From Actinomycetes bacterium (GTDB taxonomy: Bacteria; Actinomycetota; Actinomycetes; Actinomycetales; Cellulomonadaceae): a stretch of 7,526 bases of DNA. The notes beneath the pieces were generated by a model, which worked only from the letters and a program-made list of their open reading frames with translations, had not been told where the DNA came from and searched no databases. Of this stretch, positions 1 through 5,615 are shown piece after piece. The translations under genes were made by a program, and so were the position numbers. Numbering within the stretch: the first letter of the stretch is position 1; every line of letters begins with the position of its first letter. The stretch lies in NCBI GenBank assembly GCA_023428465.1, contig JAEYXM010000287.1:1-7526 (forward strand), written 5' to 3'.

Positions 1-1
1 G

Positions 2-121
2 CCGGCACGCGCACCGCGCACGGGCGAGGCTGGCGAAGGGCGGCCGCGCCGTCGTCGTACGCGTCGTCGCAGCGGCGGCTCCGGGGCGGCCTCCGGCACG
101 CCCGCGCCCTCGGAGGGCTGA
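2..121 (+). CDS. C-terminal tail of an upstream gene, probably a DEAD/DEAH-box RNA helicase (partial)
   Basis: The reading frame is open from the left edge and ends at TGA 119-121. It encodes about 39 residues rich in Arg, Gly, Ser, Ala and Pro, including the run RPRRRRTRRRSGGSG. No catalytic motif is visible because only the tail lies in the window. Basic, disordered tails like this are typical of actinobacterial RhlE-type DEAD-box helicases, where they bind RNA non-specifically, and such a gene is often found beside marC in Cellulomonas-like genomes (from memory). A strong hairpin follows 19 bases after the stop, which supports a real gene end. Other proteins with basic disordered tails, such as nucleoid-associated or ribonuclease proteins, remain possible. 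The existence of the coding end is fairly sure; the product is an inference. Confidence 0.5.
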   Translation, partial: PARAPRTGEAGEGRPRRRRTRRRSGGSGAASGTPAPSEG

Positions 122-140
122 CGCCCACAGCGACCTCAGG

Positions 141-168
141 AGGGCCCGCCACGCACGCGGCGGGCCCT
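141..168. terminator. Strong hairpin terminator between convergent genes
   Basis: AGGGCCCGCC at 141-150 pairs perfectly with GGCGGGCCCT at 159-168, giving a 10-bp stem with an 8-base loop. A short T-containing stretch (TCGTCGT) follows on the plus strand. It sits just after the stop of the helicase-like gene and 86 bases beyond the marC stop on the other strand, so it could end transcription from both sides. There is no long T-tract, as is usual in high-GC actinobacteria. Confidence 0.72.
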
Positions 169-254
169 TCGTCGTGCCCCGGGGCTCGGGCGATGGCCGT
201 CGTCCCGGCGCGACCGGGGCCGCCCGGGGCCGCCCGGGGTCGGGCCGGGACGGG

Positions 255-881
255 TCAGCCTGCGACGATGAACGCCCGGATCGCGTCGGCCATGAGCTGC
301 ACCGCGATCGCGGCGAGAAGCAGACCTGCGATCCGCGTGATGAGGGTCGTCCCCGACTCCTTGAGCACGCGGTTGATGACACTGGCGAACCGCATCGACA
401 GCCACAGGCACAGGTGCACGGCGACGACGCCGACGCCGATCGAGACCCACGCGGCCGTCGAGTCCGCATCCTTGACGAAGACCATCGTCGCGACGATCGC
501 ACCGGGTCCGGCGAGCAGCGGCGTGCCGAGCGGCACGAGCGCGACGTTCACGGTCCCGGTCTCCGACGGAGCCGGGCCGGGCTCGTCCAGCTTGCCCGTG
601 AGGAGCTCCATCGCCACGAGCAGGAGCAGCAGACCACCCGACGCCTGCAGCGCGGGCAGCGAGATGTGCATGTAGTCGAGCACCTGCTGGCCGAACAGGG
701 CGAACACGACGATGACGCCGAAGGCCACCGCGATGGCCTGCCGCGCGGCGCGTCGGCGCTGCTTGGCCGTCATGGTGCTGGTCAGGGCCAGGAACACCGG
801 GACGGTCCCGGGCGGGTCCATGATCACGAAGAGCGTCACGAACACGGAGGCCAGCAGCTGCGGGTCGATCACGTCACTCAT
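255..881 (-). CDS. MarC family integral membrane protein
   Basis: A 208-residue protein of the MarC/UPF0056 family (called MarC or YchE-like in other bacteria). It is a multispanning inner-membrane protein whose transport substrate is not established; the old link to multiple antibiotic resistance is not well supported. About six membrane helices are visible, near residues 9-31, 44-64, 77-94, 120-137, 145-165 and 185-205. The family signatures are present in both half-repeats: FVIMDPPGTVPVF at 18-30 and PLGTPLLAGPGAI at 117-129. The C-terminus AGLLLAAIAVQLMADAI also fits. The length is the usual one for the family. The ATG overlaps the TGA of the upstream PHP gene as ATGA and no strong Shine-Dalgarno sequence is present, so translation is probably coupled to that gene. 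The reading frame stays open far upstream of this ATG, but that part runs through the PHP gene in another frame, so the start at 881 is preferred. Confidence 0.93.
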   Translation of the reverse strand: MSDVIDPQLLASVFVTLFVIMDPPGTVPVFLALTSTMTAKQRRRAARQAIAVAFGVIVVFALFGQQVLDYMHISLPALQASGGLLLLLVAMELLTGKLDEPGPAPSETGTVNVALVPLGTPLLAGPGAIVATMVFVKDADSTAAWVSIGVGVVAVHLCLWLSMRFASVINRVLKESGTTLITRIAGLLLAAIAVQLMADAIRAFIVAG

Positions 882-1720
882 GGTCGCACCAGCGGGATCC
901 TGCCTCTGTCCACGATGGCCTGGAGCACGTCGGGGTGCGTGGTGTTCTCCCCGAGCACGTTCGGCTTGCCCCGACCGTGGTAGTCGCTCGAGCCGGTGAC
1001 GAGCAGACCGAGCTCGGCGGCGAGCGCGGTCAGTCGCTCGACCTCGGCGGGCGTGTGGTCCCGGTGGTGCACCTCGAGCCCGGCGAGCCCGGCGTCGGCG
1101 GCCTCCCGGATGGCGGCGTCGGACAGGATGCGTCCGCGCGTGGCAGCGCCGGGGTGAGCCATCACGGGCACGCCGCCGGCCGCGAGCACCAGCCGGACGG
1201 CGTCGACCAGGCCCGTCGCGTAGTGCTGCACGTAGTAGGGCGAGTCGTTCGTGAGGATCGAGGTGAACGCGGCGGACCGGTTCGGCAGGACGCCGCGCAC
1301 CACGAGCGCGTCGGCGATGTGGGGCCGGCCGACGGTCGCGTCGGGCCCGGTCTGCGCGAGGACGTCGTCCCAGGTGATGGGGAAGTCCGCGGCGAGGCGT
1401 CTGACCATCTCCTGCGCGCGGCCCGCGCGGGACGCCCGGATGCGCACGGCCTCGGCGCGCAGGCCCTCGTCGTCGGGGTCGTGCAGGTAGGCGAGCAGGT
1501 GGACGCTCCCGCCCTCCGCGCGGCAGGACAGCTCGGCGCCGCGGACGAGACCGATGCCGAGTCGCCGGGCCGCGGCCTCGGCCTCCACCCAGCCGGCCGT
1601 CGTGTCGTGGTCGGTCAGCGCGACGACGTCGAGCCCCGCCGACGCCGCGGCGGCCACCACGCCCGCAGGCGGCTCGGTGCCGTCGGAGGCGACGGAGTGG
1701 GTGTGGAGGTCGATACGCAC
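878..1720 (-). CDS. PHP-domain phosphoesterase, RNase AM / TrpH (YciV) type
   Basis: A 280-residue metal-dependent phosphoesterase of the PHP superfamily. The relatives known as RNase AM (YciV) trim 5' ends of RNA and hydrolyse 3',5'-nucleotide bisphosphates, using a trinuclear metal site; that activity here is inferred from family. The metal-binding motifs can be followed in order: DLHTHS with His6 and His8, SDG with Asp13, LTDHD with Asp37-His38-Asp39, GAELSC with Glu63, His74, GRPH with His134, MAHPG with His189, and SSDYHG with Asp246 and His248. Length and motif spacing match a complete single-domain member without the polymerase modules of DnaE/PolX. The start is GTG 1718-1720, immediately before the RIDLHTHS motif. 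No Shine-Dalgarno sequence precedes it, but TACCCT lies 7 bases upstream, which fits a leaderless mRNA. The gene overlaps marC by 4 bases and is divergent from the aminopeptidase gene. Confidence 0.93.
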   Translation of the reverse strand: MRIDLHTHSVASDGTEPPAGVVAAAASAGLDVVALTDHDTTAGWVEAEAAARRLGIGLVRGAELSCRAEGGSVHLLAYLHDPDDEGLRAEAVRIRASRAGRAQEMVRRLAADFPITWDDVLAQTGPDATVGRPHIADALVVRGVLPNRSAAFTSILTNDSPYYVQHYATGLVDAVRLVLAAGGVPVMAHPGAATRGRILSDAAIREAADAGLAGLEVHHRDHTPAEVERLTALAAELGLLVTGSSDYHGRGKPNVLGENTTHPDVLQAIVDRGRIPLVRP

Positions 1721-1727
1721 GGCAGTC

Positions 1728-1733
1728 AGGGTA
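1728..1733 (-). promoter_or_regulatory. Candidate -10 element for a leaderless PHP-marC transcript
   Basis: On the minus strand TACCCT (matching TAnnnT) ends 7 bases before the GTG start of the PHP gene, so transcription would begin at or next to the start codon. No convincing -35 box or ribosome binding site is seen. This is a pattern-based prediction only. Confidence 0.42.
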
Positions 1734-1791
1734 TTCCGGCCTGGACCGGCCCCGTTCGAGGCCTGGCCGTCGCGGTGGGACGATGGGCGTC

Positions 1792-3453
1792 ATGAGTGAC
1801 GACGGCGGCCGGGTTCCCGGCTATATCGAGCCCGGCCAGATCGAGCTCGGCCAGATCGAGCTCGGCCAGATCGAGCCCGGCCAGATCGAGCCCGGCCAGA
1901 TCGCCACGAGCGAGGCCGGCCCGGCTGGCGCGCCCGCGACGCAGACGACCGGGCCGGGCGCCACGCCCGGCCCGCAGCCGCTGGCGGACCGCGGCTCGAA
2001 CCGCTCGCAGCGCCCGACGTCGGAGGCGTTCCGCGCGTTCATCTCCGGCGGCTGGGCGGACCGCGCCCCCGCGACGACTCGCCCCGCCGACGTCGCACCG
2101 TTCGCCGCCGCGCGTCGCGAGCGCATCTCGCACCTCTTCCCGGGCGAGCGCCTCGTCATCCCCGCGGGCCCGCTGAAGACGCGCTCGAACGACACCGACT
2201 ACCGGTTCCGGCCGCACTCGGCGTTCGCGCACCTCACCGGGCTGGGCACGGACCAGGAGCCCGACGCCGTCCTCGTCCTGCACCCGACGGAGGACGGCGG
2301 TCACCACGCCGTCCTGTACTTCCGGCCCGCCGCGGGGCGCGACACCGAGGAGTTCTTCGCCGATGCCCGGTACGGGGAGTTCTGGGTGGGCGCGCGCCCG
2401 ACGCTCGAGGATCTCGCGGTCCTCACGGGCATCGACACGGCCGCACTGGCCGAGCTCGCCGACGCCCTCGCCAAGGACGTGGGACCGGGCGGTGTGCGCG
2501 TGCGCGTCGTGACCGGTGCCGACGACGCCGTCACGGCCCTCGTCGAGGTCGCCCGGGCCGACGCCATGACGGCTGAGGCCGCCGCCGCGGACGCCGAGCT
2601 GGTCGAGGCCCTCAGCGAGCTGCGCCTGGTCAAGGACGAGCACGAGGTCGAGCAGATGAGGGTCGCGATCGCGGCGACCGTCGAGGGCTTCGAGGCCGTC
2701 GTGGCGAACCTGCGCCGCGCCGTCGCGCACGCACGGGGCGAGCGGGTCATCGAGGCGACGTTCGACGGGCACGCCCGCGAGGCCGGCAACGCCGTCGGCT
2801 ACGAGACGATCGCGGCGTCGGGCGACCATGCCACGACGCTGCACTGGATCCGCAACGACGGCGTCGTGCGCGAGGGCGACCTGGTGCTCCTCGACGCGGG
2901 CGTGGAGGCGGAGTCGCTGTACACGGCGGACATCACGCGCACCCTGCCGGTGTCCGGGGAGTTCACCCGCGTGCAGCGGCGCGTCTACGAGGCGGTGCTC
3001 GACGCCGCCGACGCCGCGTTCGCCGTCGCGAAGCCTGGCGCGCGCTTCAGGGACGTGCACGCCGCGGCGATGGAGGCTATCGCCGCGCGGCTCGAGGAGT
3101 GGGGCCTGCTGCCCTGCACGGCCGCGGAGTCGCTCGCCCCCGAGGGCCAGTACCACCGGCGGTGGATGGTGCACGGGACGAGCCACCACCTGGGCCTCGA
3201 CGTGCACGACTGCGCGCAGGCGCGCCGCGAGCTGTACCTCGACGGGGTGCTGGAGCCGGGCATGGTCTTCACGATCGAGCCGGGGCTGTACTTCAAGGCG
3301 GACGACCTGGCCGTCCCCGAGGAGTACCGAGGCATCGGCGTGCGCATCGAGGACGACGTGCTCATCACCGCGGACGGGAACGAGAACCTGTCGGCGGCGC
3401 TCCCGCGGCGGCCCGACGACGTCGAGCGCTGGATGGCGGGCCTGCGGGCCTGA
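1792..3453 (+). CDS. pepP: Aminopeptidase P (Xaa-Pro aminopeptidase), M24B family
   Basis: A cytosolic dimetal peptidase predicted to remove the N-terminal residue from peptides with proline in second position. The protein is 553 residues from ATG 1792. Residues 1-63 are a low-complexity extension that contains five IE(P/L)GQ repeats at 12-36 and then an Ala/Gly/Pro/Thr-rich linker. Conserved sequence starts near PLADRGSNRS. The N-terminal creatinase-like domain is at about 98-235 and the pita-bread catalytic domain at about 270-545. All five metal ligands are present: Asp368 (LLDAG), Asp380 (ADITRT), His465 (HGTSHHLGLDVHD), Glu496 (FTIEPGLY) and Glu520 (RIEDDV). His472 of the LDVHD motif is kept too. 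The 12-residue spacing between the two Asp ligands is one more than in E. coli PepP, as I recall for Streptomyces homologues. An in-frame ATG at 1783 is an alternative start, but the purine-rich GGTGGGA ends only 2 bases before it and 11 before 1792. The start is therefore not settled. Confidence 0.94.
   Translation: MSDDGGRVPGYIEPGQIELGQIELGQIEPGQIEPGQIATSEAGPAGAPATQTTGPGATPGPQPLADRGSNRSQRPTSEAFRAFISGGWADRAPATTRPADVAPFAAARRERISHLFPGERLVIPAGPLKTRSNDTDYRFRPHSAFAHLTGLGTDQEPDAVLVLHPTEDGGHHAVLYFRPAAGRDTEEFFADARYGEFWVGARPTLEDLAVLTGIDTAALAELADALAKDVGPGGVRVRVVTGADDAVTALVEVARADAMTAEAAAADAELVEALSELRLVKDEHEVEQMRVAIAATVEGFEAVVANLRRAVAHARGERVIEATFDGHAREAGNAVGYETIAASGDHATTLHWIRNDGVVREGDLVLLDAGVEAESLYTADITRTLPVSGEFTRVQRRVYEAVLDAADAAFAVAKPGARFRDVHAAAMEAIAARLEEWGLLPCTAAESLAPEGQYHRRWMVHGTSHHLGLDVHDCAQARRELYLDGVLEPGMVFTIEPGLYFKADDLAVPEEYRGIGVRIEDDVLITADGNENLSAALPRRPDDVERWMAGLRA
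1825..1899 (+). repeat. Five tandem copies of a 15-bp unit inside the aminopeptidase P gene
   Basis: The unit ATCGAGC(C/T)CGGCCAG occurs five times head to tail, at 1825, 1840, 1855, 1870 and 1885. The only variation is C or T at the eighth base, giving Pro, Leu, Leu, Pro, Pro. A degenerate sixth start (ATCGCC) follows at 1900. The period is a multiple of three, so each copy encodes the pentapeptide IE(P/L)GQ and copy-number change would keep the frame. It lies before the conserved part of the protein. Confidence 0.95.
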
Positions 3454-3459
3454 CGGCGT

Positions 3460-3475
3460 CGGGCGGGTTCGCCCG
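3460..3475. terminator. Small GC-rich hairpin between convergent genes, possible terminator
   Basis: CGGGCG at 3460-3465 pairs with CGCCCG at 3470-3475 around a 4-base loop, 6 bases after the aminopeptidase stop and in the 74-base gap before the convergent RHH gene. There is no T-tract on either side. It is the only obvious stem in this gap, so a terminator role is plausible but weakly supported. Confidence 0.33.
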
Positions 3476-3527
3476 GCTGGAGCACGCGGGCGACGGCGAG
3501 GGCGTCATCACGTCGCGTTCGACGTCC

Positions 3528-3740
3528 TCAGGGCTTGAGGCGACCGGCCTGCTCGAGCGCCCGACGGAGCAGCCACTCGACGTGGGCGTTGGTGCTGCGC
3601 AGGTCGTCCGCGGCCCACCGCGCGAGGGCGTCGTGCAGGGTGGGGTCGAGGCGCAGGAGCATCGCCTTGCGCTCGCGCCCGCGCGCGGCCCGCGGCGCCG
3701 GGTCCTCGTCCGACCCGGCGCCGTGCTCCGTCGGCGTCAT
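3528..3740 (-). CDS. Small ribbon-helix-helix (Arc/CopG-like) DNA-binding protein
   Basis: A 70-residue basic protein. Residues 1-22 are a charged, probably disordered arm. Residues 25-33 (KAMLLRLDP) have the alternating pattern of the RHH DNA-binding beta strand. Residues 33-46 (PTLHDALARWAADD) form the first helix, STNAH gives the turn, and residues 52-66 (AHVEWLLRRALEQAG) form the second. RHH proteins act as dimers, with paired strands entering the DNA major groove. The gene follows the SPFH gene after about 30 bases on the same strand, so the two are probably one operon. No toxin gene is adjacent, which argues against an antitoxin role despite the family resemblance. ATG 3738-3740 is chosen because GAGGGG lies 11 bases upstream. 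An in-frame GTG at 3747-3749 would add three residues but leaves only 2 bases to that purine run. The role as regulator of its own operon is inference. Confidence 0.82.
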   Translation of the reverse strand: MTPTEHGAGSDEDPAPRAARGRERKAMLLRLDPTLHDALARWAADDLRSTNAHVEWLLRRALEQAGRLKP

Positions 3741-3770
3741 GCCCGCCACGACCCCTCGCTCATCGGCTCG

Positions 3771-4712
3771 TCACTGGTACAGCGTGCCGGTGTTGACGAC
3801 GGGCGTCGCGCGGGAGTCCCCGCACAGGACGACGAGGAGGTTGGACACCATGGCGGCCTTGCGCTCCTCGTCGAGCTCGACGATGCCTTCGCGGTTCAGC
3901 TGCTCGAGCGCCATCTGCACCATGCCGACCGCGCCCTCGACGATCCGGGACCGGGCGGCGACGACGGCCGCGGCCTGCTGGCGCTGGAGCATGGCCTGGG
4001 CGATCTCGGGCGCGTAGGCGAGGTGGCTGATACGCACCTCGAGGATCTCGAGGCCGGCGACGACGACGCGCGCGGCCACCTCGTGGGCGAGCTCGAGCGA
4101 GACCCTGTCCGTGGAGCCGCGCAGGGAGTCGGCGTCGTCGGACGCGTCGTAGGGGTAGGCGCCTGCGACGTGGCGGACGGCGGCCTCGGACTGCACGCGG
4201 ATGAACTCGCGGTAGTCCTCGACGGCGAAGGTGGCCTTGGCGGTGTCCGCGACCTGCCAGACGACGATCGCGGCGATCTCGACGGGGTTGCCCGTGGCGT
4301 CGTTCACCTTGAGGTGGCCGGTCTCGAAGTTCTGCACCCGGATCGACACCTTGCGGTGCGTGGTCAGCGGCAGCAGCCACAGCAGCCCGGCGCGGCGGGC
4401 GGTGCCCACGTACCGACCGAAGAACTGCACGACCTGCGTCTGCCCCGGTGCGACGACGGCGAGCGAGGCGGCGCTGATCGTTGCCAGCAGGAGCGCGACG
4501 CAGCCGCCCACGCCCGCCGCGTCGGAGTCCTTGCTCTCCGTGAGGATGAACAGCCAGATCGCGAGGCCCACGAGGGCGATCACCGCCAGGACGCCGATGA
4601 ACCCGTTCACGACCCAGGCGGGCCGCTCGGAGACACTCACCTCCCCCGCGCGCAGACCGACCGGCCCGGCGGCCGGCTCCAGCTGGGGGTCCCGCTCGAC
4701 GACGGTGCTCAT
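3771..4712 (-). CDS. SPFH/band-7 (prohibitin-like) membrane protein
   Basis: A 313-residue protein of the SPFH (stomatin/prohibitin/flotillin/HflK-C) superfamily, membrane scaffold proteins that oligomerise and organise membrane microdomains or proteases. Two hydrophobic segments, about 33-57 (starting WVVNGFIGVLAVI) and about 66-88, anchor it. The SPFH domain begins right after, at VVAPGQTQVVQFFGRYVGT (86-104). It continues through VSIRVQNFET, the GNPVEIAAIVVWQVAD strand pair (141-156), FAVEDYREFI and the EAAVRHVAGAYPYD segment. Residues 200-270 are helical and Ala/Glu/Arg/Gln-rich (LQRQQAAAVVAARSRIVEGAV), as in the oligomerising coiled-coil region of the family. The start at 4712 is supported by GAAAGG six bases upstream; an in-frame ATG 45 bases earlier lacks such support and overlaps the likely promoter. 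The gene is followed by the RHH gene. There is no NfeD partner gene, so this is not the classical slipin-NfeD pair. Confidence 0.92.
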   Translation of the reverse strand: MSTVVERDPQLEPAAGPVGLRAGEVSVSERPAWVVNGFIGVLAVIALVGLAIWLFILTESKDSDAAGVGGCVALLLATISAASLAVVAPGQTQVVQFFGRYVGTARRAGLLWLLPLTTHRKVSIRVQNFETGHLKVNDATGNPVEIAAIVVWQVADTAKATFAVEDYREFIRVQSEAAVRHVAGAYPYDASDDADSLRGSTDRVSLELAHEVAARVVVAGLEILEVRISHLAYAPEIAQAMLQRQQAAAVVAARSRIVEGAVGMVQMALEQLNREGIVELDEERKAAMVSNLLVVLCGDSRATPVVNTGTLYQ

Positions 4713-4718
4713 GACATG

Positions 4719-4724
4719 CCTTTC
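4719..4724 (-). promoter_or_regulatory. Ribosome binding site of the SPFH gene
   Basis: GAAAGG on the minus strand lies 6 bases upstream of ATG 4710-4712. It decides the start in favour of the 313-residue protein over the longer reading frame starting at 4757. Confidence 0.7.
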
Positions 4725-4750
4725 CCGTGATGGCGCGCGTCGCTCGCGCG

Positions 4751-4768
4751 TCATCAAAGTGATATCAC
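4751..4768 (-). promoter_or_regulatory. Palindromic candidate operator upstream of the SPFH-RHH operon
   Basis: This short AT-rich island in very GC-rich DNA contains the perfect 10-bp palindrome GTGATATCAC at 4759-4768. A further ATCA at 4753-4756 is placed 11 bp, about one helical turn, from the ATCA at 4764-4767. The result is three TGAT/ATCA half-sites in 15 bp, about 40-55 bases upstream of the SPFH start. On the minus strand a possible promoter overlaps it: TTGTGG (4786-4791) as -35 and TGATAT (4762-4767) as -10, with an 18-bp spacer. RHH dimers often bind clustered half-sites of about this size, and an RHH gene is the second gene of the operon. Binding is inferred, not shown. Confidence 0.55.
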
Positions 4769-4831
4769 ATTGCGATCGCGTGCGTCCACAAGATCAGCGA
4801 CGGGGCCGAGGGCACGGCCGCGCCACCGCGC

Positions 4832-4891
4832 GCGCCGGGGCGCCGCGGGTGCGAAGGGACGGGTGCGCCGGGGCGCGGCGGGCGCGAAGGG
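4832..4891. repeat. GC-rich direct repeat with 33-bp period in the intergenic gap
   Basis: A 27-base block at 4832-4858 is repeated at 4865-4891 with only two differences (C/G at 4844/4877, T/C at 4850/4883). Each copy starts with GCGCCGGGGCGC, which can fold as a 4-bp stem with a CGGG loop. The first copy can be extended by CCGCG 4826-4830 pairing with CGCGG 4844-4848 across a one-base bulge. The repeat begins 9 bases past the stop of the stress-protein gene on the minus strand, so tandem terminator-like hairpins are one explanation. No T-tract is present. Confidence 0.7.
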
Positions 4892-4900
4892 GCGTCGGCG

Positions 4901-5491
4901 TCAGCCCGCCGACGGCGGCGGCTGCGTCGGGTCCTCGGGGGCGCCCGGCTGGCGCGGCAAGGTCGGCGCGTCGGGCTCGGGCGCACGCGGCGGCGGGGTG
5001 AGCATCCCGCCGAGCTGGAGCAGCAGCCCGCGCGCCTGCCCGGCGTTCTCCGCCGCGCACAGGATCGCGTAGGAGCCCGCGACGATCTGGCTCGTGGACG
5101 TGAAGTCCCGCTTGCCGCCCGTCAGCGAGTAGGAGATGACCGAGAAGAGGATGCCGAAGGCGGCACCGATCGCCATGGCGGGCACGATCGGCAGGGCCTC
5201 GGCGTCGCCGTCGGAGAAGATCCACAGGACCAGCCCCACGAAGAGGCCGAACCACGCACCCGAGAGGGCGCCCGCGAGCGCGACGCGCGAGTACGTGAGG
5301 CGCCCGGTGACCCGCTCCACCATCCGCAGGTCCGTCCCGACGATCGTCACCTTCTCGACCGGGAACGCCTGGTCGGCGAGGTGGTCCACAGCACGCTGGG
5401 CGTCCAGGTACGTGCCGTAGGAGGCGACCTGCTCGCCCGTCGGCAACGTCGGGACCCGGGGAGCGCCGCGCTGCGGGCGATTCATGCTCAT
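4901..5491 (-). CDS. General stress protein, YflT-like domain, two membrane helices
   Basis: A 196-residue protein of the actinobacterial general-stress-protein family related to the heat-induced YflT domain. Residues 18-62 carry the domain core: GEQVASYGTYLDAQRAVDHL, then FPVEKVTIVGTDLRMVERV, an alpha/beta fold of unknown ligand. Two hydrophobic helices follow at about 70-92 and 98-121. The first is glycine-spaced (ALAGALSGAWFGLFVG), which suggests helix packing in the membrane. A segment with KRDFTSTSQIVAGSYAILC (127-145) returns to the soluble part. The last 30 residues are Pro-rich and probably disordered. Three in-frame ATGs lie close together (5500, 5491, 5485) behind the purine stretch GGGGGAGAATGGGG. 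The middle one is chosen for spacing, but the choice is uncertain by a few residues. The gene is divergent from the MgtE_N gene, as I recall for M. tuberculosis Rv1234 and Rv1232c. The family name implies stress induction, and nothing in this sequence proves that. Confidence 0.88.
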   Translation of the reverse strand: MSMNRPQRGAPRVPTLPTGEQVASYGTYLDAQRAVDHLADQAFPVEKVTIVGTDLRMVERVTGRLTYSRVALAGALSGAWFGLFVGLVLWIFSDGDAEALPIVPAMAIGAAFGILFSVISYSLTGGKRDFTSTSQIVAGSYAILCAAENAGQARGLLLQLGGMLTPPPRAPEPDAPTLPRQPGAPEDPTQPPPSAG

Positions 5492-5603
5492 GTACCCCAT
5501 TCTCCCCCGGCCCTCGCGGGGTCGCCACGCGCGTCCGCCGCAGCGTGCCACAGCCGTCCGTCGGCCCTCCGCCAGTCTGCCGACCCCGCGGGGCCCCCAC
5601 GGT

Positions 5604-5609
5604 TACGCT
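5604..5609 (+). promoter_or_regulatory. -10 element for a leaderless MgtE_N-DUF1003 transcript
   Basis: TACGCT matches the actinobacterial TAnnnT -10 consensus, and its last T is exactly 7 bases before the G of GTG 5616, so +1 would coincide with the start codon. No Shine-Dalgarno sequence precedes the GTG. No clear -35 box is seen 16-19 bases upstream, where the sequence is GC-rich. The rest of the 124-base divergent gap (5492-5615) shows no other signal I can support. Confidence 0.6.
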
Positions 5610-5615
5610 GGCGCC

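Noticed and set aside
882..1793. The 5' part of the open frame that leads into marC, which would make a 512-residue fusion.
   Set aside because: This part is Arg/Pro/Gly-rich shadow sequence of the PHP gene. MarC family proteins start near ATG 881, and the ATGA overlap explains the arrangement.
1726..3207. A long open frame opposite the aminopeptidase gene, with a DLAGL/DLAEL stretch resembling a pentapeptide-repeat protein.
   Set aside because: It is antisense to a gene with all catalytic residues intact. The pentapeptide look is simply the complement of the 15-bp tandem repeat, and the rest has the Arg/Gly/Val composition of a shadow frame in GC-rich DNA.
3526..3540. CCTCA/TGAGG 5-bp inverted repeat across the RHH stop codon as a terminator.
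   Set aside because: The stem is only 5 bp and overlaps the coding end, with no T-rich tail on the minus strand. It is too weak to call.
3528..3740. The RHH protein as the antitoxin of a toxin-antitoxin pair.
   Set aside because: No small toxin-like gene (RelE, MazF, HicA, PIN) lies beside it. Its only partner is the SPFH gene, so an operon regulator is a better fit.
4772..4779. GCGATCGC palindrome next to the candidate operator.
   Set aside because: An 8-bp GC-rich palindrome is expected by chance in this DNA and is a common motif in many genomes. Nothing links it to a specific function here.
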